Part shown: positions 25,301-37,200 of the stretch, piece after piece | Position numbering within the stretch: position 1 is the first letter of the stretch | Layout of the letters: the number at the start of each line of letters is the position of its first letter | Assembly: GCA_963082875.1 (NCBI GenBank) | Contig: OY720099.1 | Location: forward strand, 5,270,001 to 5,334,000 | Reading direction: 5' to 3' | DNA length: 64,000 bases | From: Corella eumyota | Lineage: Eukaryota; Chordata; Ascidiacea; Phlebobranchia; Corellidae | Position numbers and translations under genes: made by a program | The notes under the pieces: generated by a model | Told to the model about the DNA's origin: nothing | Databases searched by the model: none | Seen by the model: only the letters and a program-made list of their open reading frames with translations

Positions 25301-26481
25301 AACAAATTTTTTTTAAGTCTTTTCGCAAATTCCATCGGAAAAACTTTCCCCCTTATTATGCCACCAATCTGGAGTTTTCCCAATTATTTCAGCTCTATTT
25401 TCAGCCACTAAAATCTTATTTAAATGAGATAACTTTAATAAAGCTAGACCAAATTTGCCATTGTTTGAAGCTCTGAATTTTCCAACACTTTTTCCTTTTT
25501 CATCTTTTAGATTGGAATTCGAATCAGGAGTTGTGCCAGTCAGGATTTGAACCGGGGTTAATCGCTTACGAATTACGCCCGTGTGATGTGTCCTTGCTGT
25601 TAACTCTTGCCCCAAGTAACAACCTTTATGAAAGTTAATACCGTGCATAAAGTCAATGTTACTTTCTAATGGCAGACATTTTCCTGGAGGAAGATCAACT
25701 GGTCCTTCAGGAATTCCGAGTTGGTATCTTAGTTTATGATATTCATCAGTTGAAGTTAATAAACTATCACTAAACGGCTGTGTGTTAGACACAATCCTAC
25801 ACCCCATTAGGTTTAATCTTGGGTCTTGCGACATTGTTACTACATTGTTTTTGTCTGTTAATAAATCACTAGCATTTTCAAAATGATTACTGTTATTATT
25901 CACGTTAATATATTGCCAAACTTTTAGTTCATCTTTTAAAACAATTTGTGCCTTTTTACGAAGTTTGTATCGTTTAAAAGATTTTATTAAATCTTCAGCT
26001 CTCGTCAATTCGCAATCCACTAAAACATTTCCAGTTTCTGTTTGGTATAAAATCAAATCATGATCTACTCTTCCATTAGTGTTTAACATCATTGAGTACA
26101 TTACCTTGGAGGAGGTTAATCTTTCAATATCGTTAGTTAGCAACCCTTGTAATAACTCAACTGAATCTTTTCCCGAGATTTCTACTATGGTTCGATGATC
26201 AAGAAATGCGAATTTTAGACTTCTGCTGCTCGTTTGAAGTGCTCTTTTACTAGTCCATGCATTGTTGGTTTTCAGACAGTTTAAACATTTTTTTTTTAAT
26301 AATCCACGTAACATGTTTGCAGAAAGTTGACAAAAATCTCTTTTAAGCAACTAAATTTAAATTAAAAAGAAACAATTAAAAGAAATTAAAATTATAAAAA
26401 AACGTACCTTTTTATTGTGTTTTTCTTAAACAAAGAATACCAATTTGAAAACATACAATTAACAACATCTTGGGGGTCCAT
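22349..26481 (-). CDS. CDC123: CDC123, eIF2 assembly chaperone, complete
   Basis: CDC123 is the ATP-grasp-like cytosolic protein that helps eIF2gamma join eIF2alpha. Nine exons: 26408-26481, 24951-25122, 24503-24650, 24030-24133, 23417-23615, 23296-23324, 22969-23095, 22496-22641, 22349-22420; they sum to 356 residues (human 336). Landmarks in order: CMFSNWYSLFKKNTIKS (human CQFSAWYPFFRGVTIKS), an acidic stretch, GGNVFPKLSWSAPTDAMWI, LLKSSQFV, PGMEFRCFVRNQQLIAVSQR, VVDVYKK, WIIDFNPFG, LLFTWEEL and YLSYRMPQDFIDLS. Intron 1 is about 1.3 kb and holds the IBA57 gene. The ATG follows directly after a ttttag, as if it were an acceptor. Confidence 0.95.
25313..26314 (-). CDS. IBA57: IBA57, mitochondrial 4Fe-4S assembly factor, nested and intronless
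   Basis: IBA57 acts with ISCA1/2 late in mitochondrial 4Fe-4S cluster assembly. A single open frame gives 333 residues from the ATG at 26314 (in-frame codons extend a little upstream without an ATG). It has a basic, hydroxyl-rich presequence, the GcvT-like start (FAFLDHRTIVEISGKDSVELL, quoted in part), LLTNDIERL, GRVDHDLILY, and the family signature KGCYLGQELTAR near residue 235. It lies wholly within intron 1 of CDC123 on the same strand, with about 95 bp to exon 1. Its transcript must come from its own promoter or from alternative processing of the CDC123 transcript. Confidence 0.93.
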   Translation of the reverse strand: MLRGLLKKKCLNCLKTNNAWTSKRALQTSSRSLKFAFLDHRTIVEISGKDSVELLQGLLTNDIERLTSSKVMYSMMLNTNGRVDHDLILYQTETGNVLVDCELTRAEDLIKSFKRYKLRKKAQIVLKDELKVWQYINVNNNSNHFENASDLLTDKNNVVTMSQDPRLNLMGCRIVSNTQPFSDSLLTSTDEYHKLRYQLGIPEGPVDLPPGKCLPLESNIDFMHGINFHKGCYLGQELTARTHHTGVIRKRLTPVQILTGTTPDSNSNLKDEKGKSVGKFRASNNGKFGLALLKLSHLNKILVAENRAEIIGKTPDWWHNKGESFSDGICEKT

Positions 26482-26843
26482 CTAAAATGATATTAAACAC
26501 AAAAATTTAACAGTTAGGTTTTAATTTCCTTTTAAATATACGAAATAACGAAACAACTGCGCAAAACTTGAAACAACGTGTTTCATAAAAATTGTTTTGA
26601 TTTCTTCAGAGAAACTATTCATGCGGAAAGTGTAGCGTTCGATTTTAACGCTTGGTTTTTAATTAACATTTACATAAATTTTGCAACATTTAAACAGTTA
26701 AACCACGCAAAACAGGATAAAAGCATTTATGTTGCCCAAAACTTACCTAAAACTATAAAATTATCCTGTTTCTTGTTGAATTATCCGCCAACCACTAAAC
26801 GCTCAATTGGTTTTATTTGCTTTTAATTCTTGTCAAGTCAGCA
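26482..26843. promoter_or_regulatory. CDC123 upstream region
   Basis: 362 bp between the CDC123 start codon and the left end of the inverted-repeat element. A + strand open frame here (26578-26826) has no recognisable content. Confidence 0.4.
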
Positions 26844-27050
26844 ACCACCACCTTTCTGCCAGAGAGCTGGCAGAGAGTAGCAGAGAATTTTGCTTGGGCG
26901 GATAATTATAAAAAATAATGATTCCAAATATTTTTTGATCGTACAATACAAAAAAGAACGGGGTAAAATAGCCCCTTTAAATAAAACAAAATGAAATTAA
27001 ACCTAATGTATAATAAGTTAACAAGGTACTTAACAGTTTAAACATAAAAT
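26844..27050 (+). repeat. Left outer end of the inverted repeat, non-tandem
   Basis: Pairs with 38120-38325 on the other strand. Includes cagagagctggcagagagta and the gcggataattata block. Confidence 0.85.
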
Positions 27051-30000
27051 AATATTAAACAAAACATTAAAAAACTGTTAAAAACAGGAGTAAACTTTTG
27101 TACTAAACTTAAATACGTGTTTTTACTGACGTTACAAATCGGGGGTTTTGACAACTTACCTATTATGTCGCTCCAAATCATTTTTATATTTGGTGAAGGA
27201 CAACGTACCCAACCACAACATACATTTAAAAAAGTGAACAAAATAATAGAAAGTGGTCAAATACAGGTGTAAACTTTGTATTCTTGTAATATACGCTATA
27301 GAAGTGACGTCACAAATCGGGGGTTTTGACAACTTACTTAGCATGTCGCTCCAATTATTTTTTTATATTTTGTGGAGGACAACGTACCCAACCACGACAT
27401 ATCTTCAAAAAAGTAAACAAAATATTAGAAAGTGGACAAATACAGGTGTAAACTTTGTATTTTCGTAATATACGCTATATAAGTGACGTCACAAATTGTG
27501 GGTTTTGACAACTTACCTAGCATGTCGCTCCACTTTAATTTTGATATTTTGTAAGGAACAACGTACCCAACCACAAGATACCTTCAAAAAAGTGAACAAA
27601 ATATTAGAAAGTGGTCAAATACAGGTGTAAACTTTGTATTTTTGTAATATACGCTATAGAAGTGACGTCACAAATCGTGGGTTTTGACAACTTACCTATC
27701 ATGTCGCTCCAATTTATTTTTGATATTTTGTAAAGAACAATGCATTTAATTACGACATATCTTCAAAAAAGTGAACAAAATATTAAAAAGTGGTCAAATA
27801 CAGGTGTAAACTTTGTATTTTTGTAATATACGCTATAGAAGTGACGTCACAAATCGGGGATTTTGACAACTTACCTATCATGTCGCTCCAATTTATTTTT
27901 GATATTTTGTAAATAACAACGCACTTAATTACGACATATCTTCAAAAAAGTGAACAAAATATTAGAAAGTGGACAAATACAGGTGTAAACTTTGTATTTT
28001 CGTAATATACGCTATATAAGTGACGTCACAAATCGGGGGTTTTGACAACTTACCTATCATGTCGCTCCACTTTAATTTTGATATTTTGTAAGGAACAACG
28101 TACCCAACCACAAGATACCTTCAAAAAAGTGAACAAAATATTAGAAAGTGGTCAAATACAGGTGTAAACTTTGTATTTTTGTAATATACGCTATAGAAGT
28201 GACGTCACAAATCGTGGGTTTTGACAACTTATCTATCATGTCGCTCCAATTTATTTTTGATATTTTGTGGAGGACAATGCATTTAATTACGACATATCTT
28301 CAAAAAAGTGAACAAAATATTAAAAAGTGGTCAAATACAGGTGTAAACTTTGTATTTTTGTAATATACGCTATAGAAGTGACGTCACAAATCGGGGATTT
28401 TGACAACTTACCTATCATGTCGCTCCAATTTATTTTTGATATTTTGTAAATAACAACGCACTTAATTACGACATATCTTCAAAAAAGTAAACAAAATATT
28501 AGAAAGTGGTCAAATACAGGTGTAAACTTTGTATTTTCGTAATATACGCTATATAAGTGACGTCACAAATCGGGGGTTTTGACAACTTACCTAGCATGTC
28601 GCTCCAATTCTTTTTTTATATTTTGTGGAGGAAAACGTACCCAACCACGACATATCTTTAAAAAAGTGAACAAAATATTAGAAAGTGGTCAAATACAGGT
28701 GTAAACTTTGTATTTTCGTAATACACGCCATATAAGTGACGTCACAAATTAGGGGTTTTGACAACTTACCTATCATGTCGCTCCAAATTATTTTTGATAT
28801 TTTGTAAAGAACAACGCACTTAATTATACGACATATTTTCAAAAAAGTGAACAAAATATTAGAAAGTGGTTAAATACAGGTGTAAACTTTGTATTTTCGT
28901 AATATACGCTATATAAGTGACGTCACAAATCGGGGGTTTTGACAACTTACCTAGCATGTCGCTCCAATTTATTTTTGATATTTTGTAAAGAACAACGCAC
29001 TTAATTACGACATATCTTTAAAAAAGTGAACAAAATATTAAAAAGTGGTCAAATACAGGTGTAAACTTTGTATTTTCGTAATATACGCTATATAAGTGAC
29101 GTCACAAATCGGGGGTTTTGACAACTTACCTAGCATGTCGCTCCAATTCTTTTTTTATATTTTGTGGAGGAAAACGTACCCAACCACGACATATCTTTAA
29201 AAAAGTGAACAAAATATTAGAAAGTGGTCAAATACAGGTGTAAACTTTGTATTTTCGTAATATACGCTATATAAGTGACGTCACAAATTAGGGGTTTTGA
29301 CAACTTACCTATCATGTCGCTCCACTTTAATTTTGATATTTTGTAAGGAACAACGTACCCAACCACAAGATACCTTCAAAAAAGTGAACAAAATATTAGA
29401 AAGTGGTCAAATACAGGTGTAAACTTTGTATTTTTGTAATATACGCTATAGAAGTGACGTCACAAATCGTGGGTTTTGACAACTTACCTATCATGTCGCT
29501 CCAATTTATTTTTGATATTTTGTAAAGAACAATGCATTTAATTACGACATATCTTCAAAAAAGTGAACAAAATATTAAAAAGTGGTCAAATACAGGTGTA
29601 AACTTTGTATTTTTGTAATATACGCTATAGAAGTGACGTCACAAATCGGGGATTTTGACAACTTACCTATCATGTCGCTCCAATTTATTTTTGATATTTT
29701 GTAAATAACAACGCACTTAATTACGACATATCTTCAAAAAAGTGAACAAAATATTAGAAAGTGGACAAATACAGGTGTAAACTTTGTATTTTCGTAATAT
29801 ACGCTATATAAGTGACGTCACAAATCGGGGGTTTTGACAACTTACCTATCATGTCGCTCCACTTTAATTTTGATATTTTGTAAGGAACAACGTACCCAAC
29901 CACAAGATACCTTCAAAAAAGTGAACAAAATATTAGAAAGTGGTCAAATACAGGTGTAAACTTTGTATTTTTGTAATATACGCTATAGAAGTGACGTCAC

Positions 30001-33000
30001 AAATCGTGGGTTTTGACAACTTATCTATCATGTCGCTCCAATTTATTTTTGATATTTTGTGGAGGACAATGCATTTAATTACGACATATCTTCAAAAAAG
30101 TGAACAAAATATTAAAAAGTGGTCAAATACAGGTGTAAACTTTGTATTTTTGTAATATACGCTATAGAAGTGACGTCACAAATCGGGGATTTTGACAACT
30201 TACCTATCATGTCGCTCCAATTTATTTTTGATATTTTGTAAATAACAACGCACTTAATTACGACATATCTTCAAAAAAGTAAACAAAATATTAGAAAGTG
30301 GTCAAATACAGGTGTAAACTTTGTATTTTCGTAATATACGCTATATAAGTGACGTCACAAATCGGGGGTTTTGACAACTTACCTAGCATGTCGCTCCAAT
30401 TCTTTTTTTATATTTTGTGGAGGAAAACGTACCCAACCACGACATATCTTTAAAAAAGTGAACAAAATATTAGAAAGTGGTCAAATACAGGTGTAAACTT
30501 TGTATTTTCGTAATACACGCCATATAAGTGACGTCACAAATTAGGGGTTTTGACAACTTACCTATCATGTCGCTCCAAATTATTTTTGATATTTTGTAAA
30601 GAACAACGCACTTAATTATACGACATATTTTCAAAAAAGTGAACAAAATATTAGAAAGTGGTTAAATACAGGTGTAAACTTTGTATTTTCGTAATATACG
30701 CTATATAAGTGACGTCACAAATCGGGGGTTTTGACAACTTACCTAGCATGTCGCTCCAATTTATTTTTGATATTTTGTAAAGAACAACGCACTTAATTAC
30801 GACATATCTTTAAAAAAGTGAACAAAATATTAAAAAGTGGTCAAATACAGGTGTAAACTTTGTATTTTCGTAATATACGCTATATAAGTGACGTCACAAA
30901 TCGGGGGTTTTGACAACTTACCTAGCATGTCGCTCCAATTCTTTTTTTATATTTTGTGGAGGAAAACGTACCCAACCACGACATATCTTTAAAAAAGTGA
31001 ACAAAATATTAGAAAGTGGTCAAATACAGGTGTAAACTTTGTATTTTCGTAATATACGCTATATAAGTGACGTCACAAATTAGGGGTTTTGACAACTTAC
31101 CTATCATGTCGCTCCAATTTATTTTTGATATTTTGTAAAGAACAACGCACTTAATTATACGACATATTTTCAAAAAAGTGAACAAAATATTAGAAAGTGG
31201 TTAAATACAGGTGTAAACTTTGTATTTTCGTAATATACGCTATATAAGTGACGTCACAAATCGGGGGTTTTGACAACTTACCTAGCATGTCGCTCCAATT
31301 TATTTTTGATATTTTGTAAAGAACAACGCACTTAATTACGACATATCTTTAAAAAAGTGAACAAAATATTAAAAAGTGGTCAAATACAGGTGTAAACTTT
31401 GTATTTTCGTAATATACGCTATATAAGTGACGTCACAAATTAGGGGTTTTGACAACTTACCTATCATGTCGCTCCAATTTATTTTTGATATTTTGTGGAG
31501 GACAACGTACCCAACTACGACATATCTTTAAAAAAGTGAACAAAATATTAGAAAGTGGTCAAATACAAGTGTAAACTTTGTATTTTCGTAATATACGCTA
31601 TATAAGTGACGTCACAAATTGGGGGTTTTGACAACTTACCTATCATGTCGCTCCAATTTATTTTTGATATTTTGTGGAAGACAACGTACCCAACTACGAC
31701 ATATCTTCAAAAAAGTGAACAAAATATTAGAAAGTGGTCAAATGCAGGTGTAAACTTTGTATTTTCGTAATATACGCTATATAAGTGACGTCACAAATCG
31801 GGGGTTTTAACAACTTACCTAGCATGTCGCTCTAATTCTTTTTTTATATTTGGTGGAGGACAACGTACCCAACCACGACATATTTTTAAAAAAGTAAACA
31901 AAATATTAGAAAGTGGTAAAATACAGGTGTAAACTTTGTATTTTTGTAATATACGCTATATAAGTGACGTCAGAAATTGAGGGTTTTGACAACTTACCTA
32001 TCATGTCGCTCCAATTTATTTTTTTATATTTGGTGAAGGACAACGTACCCAACCACGACATATTTTTAAAAAAGTGAACAAAATATTAGAAAGTGGTCAA
32101 ATACAGGTGTAAACTTTGTATTTTTGTAATATACGCTATATAAGTGACGTCACAGATTGGGGGTTTTGACAACTTACCTATCATGTCGCTCCAATTTATT
32201 TTTGATATTTTGTGGAGGACAACGTACCCAACTACGACATATCTTTAAAAAAGTGAACAAAATATTAGAAAGTGGTCAAATGCAGGTGTAAACTTTGTAT
32301 TTTCGTAATATACGCTATATAAGTGACGTCACAAATCGGGGGTTTTGACAACTTACCTATCATGTCGCTCCAATTCTTTTTTTATATTTGGTGAAGGACA
32401 ACGTACCCAACTACGACATATTTTTAAAAAAGTGAACAAAATATTACAAAGTGGTCAAATACAGGTGTAAACTTTGTATTTTCGTAATATACGCTATATA
32501 AGTGACGTCACAAATTGGGGTTTTGACAACTTACCTATCATGTCGCTCCAATTTATTTTTGATGTTTTGTGGAGGACAACGTACCCAACTACGACATATC
32601 TTTAAAAAAGTGAACAAAATATTAGAAAGTGGTAAAATGCAGGTGTAAACTTTGTATTTTCGTAATATACGCTATATAAGTGACGTCACAAATCGGGGGT
32701 TTTGACAACTTACCTAGCATGTCGCTCTAATTCTTTTTTTATATTTGGTGGAGGACAACGTACCCAACCACGACATATCTTTAAAAAAGTGAACAAAATA
32801 TTAGAAAGTGGTAAAATACAGGTGTAAACTTTGTATTTTTGTAATATACGCTATATAAGTGACGTCAGAAATTGGGGGTTTTGACAACTTACCTATCATG
32901 TCGCTCCAATTTATTTTTGATATTTTGTGGAGGACAACGTACCTAACTACAACATATTTTCAAAAAAGTGAACAAAATATTAAAAAGTGGTCAAATACAG

Positions 33001-33317
33001 GTGTAAACTTTGTATTTTCGTAATATACGCTATATAAGTGACGTCACAAATTGGGGGTTTTGACAACTTACCTATCATGTCGCTCCAATTTATTTTTGAT
33101 ATTTTGTGGAGGACAACGTACCCAACTACGACATATCTTTAAAAAAGTGAACAAAATATTAGAAAGTTGTCAAATGCAGTTGTAAACTTTGTATTTTCGT
33201 AATATACGCTATATAAGTGACGTCACAAATCGGGGGTTTTGACAACTTAACTATCATGTCGCTCCAATTTATTTTTAATATTTTGTGGAGGACAACGTAC
33301 CCAACAACGACATTCCA
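27050..33317 (+). repeat. Left arm: ~35 copies of a 179-bp tandem repeat
   Basis: The marker gtgacgtcac recurs every 179-180 bp from about 27303 to 33224 (the first, degenerate copy near 27126 has tgacgtta). Other fixed blocks per monomer: caggtgtaaactttgta, tatacgctata, ttttgacaacttacct, catgtcgctcc, caaaaaagtgaacaaaatat. A ten-monomer block of 1792 bp (27522-29313) is repeated almost exactly at 29314-31105. Towards the centre (31.8-33.3 kb) two monomer types alternate. The array ends abruptly at 33317. Confidence 0.95.
27522..31105 (+). repeat. Two tandem 1792-bp higher-order units
   Basis: Private variants recur exactly 1792 bp apart: ttatctatcatg at about 28229 and 30021, aatacacgccat at about 28720 and 30512, ttatacgacat at about 28824 and 30616. 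Each unit holds ten monomers. A further ~540-bp (three-monomer) echo continues to about 31480. Confidence 0.9.
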
Positions 33318-34234
33318 AAATATATTAACATAAAATGTTTATTCCACAATTTTGGAAAAAAATTTCTAATTTTGTAAAGTGTCACCCTAAATTGTAATTT
33401 TGTAAAGTGTCATCCTAATATAATTTTCCCAATTTTTAAAGGGTGTTTGATTAATTTAATTCTATTTAAAATAGTTAAGGTACAGTCACATTCCAAAATA
33501 CAAAAAAAAAATTATTTTAAGAAAAATTAACCACATGCACTAAAGAAGTTAAATAGGCATCGACGACGTATTTTGAAAACCAACAACATATGTTGTAATT
33601 AATGTAATATTGCATTATTTTATTATGCATATCATTGGAGTGATAACGAAATATTGTTGCCAAGTCAAGCCAACGTATACTATGGTTATCAATATTTTTA
33701 AAAGCGATATCACAAAAATTGGTAACTTTCGTATAGACCAATTAGATTCGTAATATTCCAAATGTCAGAATTTATCATATCAATTGTTTTAATTTTTAAT
33801 TAGTTTATGGAGTGTTTTTGTAATAAATTTTGTTAATCTACCAATGGTAAAGGCGGTGAATTTGATGACGTATTTTCAAATTTAAGCCTTTTCGCTGATT
33901 TGTGTAAAATCCCTTGTTTCTGCGTTTTTGCTTTTTAAATGAAGAAACCACCAACGACGTCATTTTAAATGGCGCCTTTTTTTTTTGCTTTAAAGGTTGT
34001 GTTTTTGCTTATGTTTTATCTTCCTTAATAAATTTCCTACTCATTTTTAAATTAATGCATTCGCTTGAAAACTGTTTTCGGTTTCAATAATTTCTTTAAG
34101 ATATTGCTTTACGAAATGGTCCAAACCGGAGCTACGTTTACAATAAAGATATGTTTATTTAATTATACTTAGCGTAAGGTTGTTGGTTAAAACCGATTGT
34201 AAAGAACAGTCCAGCACACTTTTAACAAGTGTGA
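33318..34234. other. Central spacer of the inverted repeat
   Basis: About 0.9 kb with no resemblance to the arms. It holds a 20-bp direct duplication (ttttgtaaagtgtca near 33373 and 33397) and three gacgtattt/gacgtcatt-type sites near 33563, 33865 and 33954. The longest frame (33517-33741, -) looks like chance. Nothing resembling a transposase. Confidence 0.6.
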
Positions 34235-37200
34235 TTATCAAAATTGGAGCGACATGATAGGAAAGTTGTCAAAACCCCTAATTTGTGACGTCACTTATAT
34301 AGCGTATATTACGAAAATACAAAGTTTACACCTGTATTTGACCACTTTCTAATATTTTGTTCATTTTTTTGAAGATATGTCGTAATTAAGTGCGTTGTTC
34401 TTAACAAAATATCAAAAATATATTGGAGCGACATGATAGGTAAGTTGTCAAAACCCCCGAATTGTGACGTCACTTATATAGCGTATATTACGAAAATACA
34501 AAGTTTACACCTGTATTTAACCACTTTCTGATATTTTGTTCACTTTTTTGAAAATATGTCGTAATTAAGTGCGTTGTTTTTTACAAAATATCAAAAATAA
34601 ATTGGAGCGACATGACAGGTAAGTTGTCAAAACGCCCGATTTGTGACGTCACTTATATAGCGTATATTACAAAAATACAAAGTTTACACCTGTATTTGAC
34701 CACTTTCTAATATTTTGTTCACTTTTTTGAAGATATGTTGTGGTTGGGTACGTTGTCCTCCACAAAATATAAAAAAAGAATTGGAGCGACATGCTAGGTA
34801 AGTTGTCAAAACCCCCGATTTGTGACGTCACTTATATAGCGTATGTTACGAAAATACAAAGTTTACACCTGTATTTGACCACTTTCTAATATTTTGTTCA
34901 CTTTTTTGAAAATATGTTGTAGTTGGGTACGTTGTCCTCCACAAAATATCAAAAATAAATTGGAGCGACATGATAGGTAAGTTGTCAAAACCCCCAATTT
35001 CTGACGTCACTTATATAGCGTATATTACAAAAATACAAAGTTTACACCTGTATTTTACCACTTTCTAATATTTTGTTCACTTTTTTAAAGATATGTCGTG
35101 GTTGGGTACGTTGTCCTCCACCAAATATAAAAAAAGAATTAGAGCGACATGCTAGGTAAGTTGTCAAAACCCCCAATTTCTGACGTCACTTATATAGCGT
35201 ATATTACAAAAATACAAAGTTTACACCTGTATTTGACCACTTTCTAATATTTTGTTCACTTTTTTGAAGATATGTCGTGGTTGGGTACGTTGTTTTTTAC
35301 AAAATATCAAAAATAAATTGGAGCGACATGATAGGTAAGTTGTCAAAACCCCCAATTTGTGACGTCACTTATACAGCGTATATTACGAAAATACAAAGTT
35401 TACACCTGCATTTGACCACTTTCTAATATTTTGTTCACTTTTTTGAAGATATGTCGTGGTTGGGTACGTTGTCCTCCACAAAATATCAAAAATAAATTGG
35501 AGCGACATGATAGGTAAGTTGTCAAAACCCCCAATTTGTGACGTCACTTATATAGCGTATATTACGAAAATACAAAGTTTACACCTGTTCTTGACCACTT
35601 TCTAATATTTTGTTCACTTTTTTAAAAATATGTCGTGGTTGAGTACGTTGTCCTTCACCAAATATAAAAAAAGAATTGGAGCGACATGCTAGGTAAGTTG
35701 TCAAAACCCCCGATTTGTGACGTCACTTACATAGCGTATATTACGAAAATACAAAGTTTACACCTGCATTTGACCACTTTCTAATATTTTGTTCACTTTT
35801 TTAAAGATATGTCGTAGTTGGGTACGTTGTCCTCCACAAAATATCAAAAATAAATTGGAGCGACGTGATAGGTAAGTTGTCAAAACCCCCAATTTGTGAC
35901 GTCACTTATATAGCGTATATTACGAAAATACAAAGTTTACACCTGTATTTGACCACTTTTTAATATTTTGTTCACTTTTTTGAAGATATGTTGTAGTTGG
36001 GTACGTTGTCCTCCACAAAATATCAAAAATAAATTGGAGCGACATGATAGGTAAGTTGTCAAAACCCCCAATTTCTGACGTCACTTATATAGCGTATATT
36101 ACAAAAATACAAAGTTTACACCTGTATTTTACCACTTTCTAATATTTTGTTCACTTTTTTAAAGATATGTCGTGGTTGGGTACGTTGTCCTCCACCAAAT
36201 ATAAAAAAAGAATTAGAGCGACATGCTAGGTAAGTTGTCAAAACCCCCGATTTGTGACGTCACTTATATAGCGTATATTACGAAAATACAAAGTTTACAC
36301 CTGCATTTGACCACTTTCTAATATTTTGTTCACTTTTTTAAAAATATGTCGTAGTTGGGTACGTTGTCCTCCACAAAATATCAAAAATAAATTGGAGCAA
36401 CATGATAGGTAAGTTGTCAAAACCCCAATTTGTGACGTCACTTATATAGCGTATATTACGAAAATACAAAGTTTACACCTGTATTTGACCACTTTCTAAT
36501 ATTTTGTTCACTTTTTTAAAAATATGTCGTGGTTGGGTACGTTGTCCTTCACCAAATATAAAAAAAGAATTGGAGCGACATGCTAGGTAAGTTGTCAAAA
36601 CCCCCGATTTGTGACGTCACTTATATAGCGTATATTACGAAAATACAAAGTTTACACCTGTATTTGACCACTTTCTAATATTTTGTTTACTTTTTTAAAG
36701 ATATGTCGTAGTTGGGTACGTTGTCCTCCACAAAATATCAAAAATAAATTGGAGCGACATGATAGGTAAGTTGTCAAAACCCCCAATTTGTGACGTCATT
36801 TATATAGCGTATATTACGAAAATACAAAGTTTACACCTGTATTTGACCACTTTCTAATATTTTGTTCACTTTTTTAAAAATATGTCGTGGTTGGGTACGT
36901 TGTCCTTTACCAAATATAAAAAAAGAATTGGAGCGACATGCTAGGTAAGTTGTCAAAACCCCCGATTTGTGACGTCACTTATATAGCGTATATTACGAAA
37001 ATACAAAGTTTACACCTGCATTTGACCACTTTCTAATATTTTGTTCACTTTTTTAAAGATATGTCGTAGTTGGGTACGTTGTCCTCCACAAAATATCAAA
37101 AATAAATTGGAGCGACATGATAGGTAAGTTGTCAAAACCCCCAATTTGTGACGTCACTTATATAGCGTATATTAGAAAAATACAAAGTTTACACCTGTAT

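Noticed and set aside
26578-26826. An 82-codon + strand frame between CDC123 and the element
   Set aside because: Composition is that of AT-rich intergenic DNA, and no family resemblance or splice sites were seen.
28148-30155. Two identical 71-residue frames (28148-28363 and 29940-30155)
   Set aside because: They are translations of the 179-bp repeat; 179 is not a multiple of three and most monomers have stops. Their identity reflects the 1792-bp duplication.
27050-33317. U1 snRNA-like or spliced-leader RNA gene array (acttacct at one end of each unit on this strand, aggtaagt on the other)
   Set aside because: Beyond the splice-site complement nothing matches U1, no convincing Sm site or stem structure follows the donor, and the known Ciona leader sequence is not seen. 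Kept only as part of the splice-donor observation.
33517-33741. A 74-codon minus-strand frame in the element's core
   Set aside because: Too short and without transposase-type motifs; probably chance.
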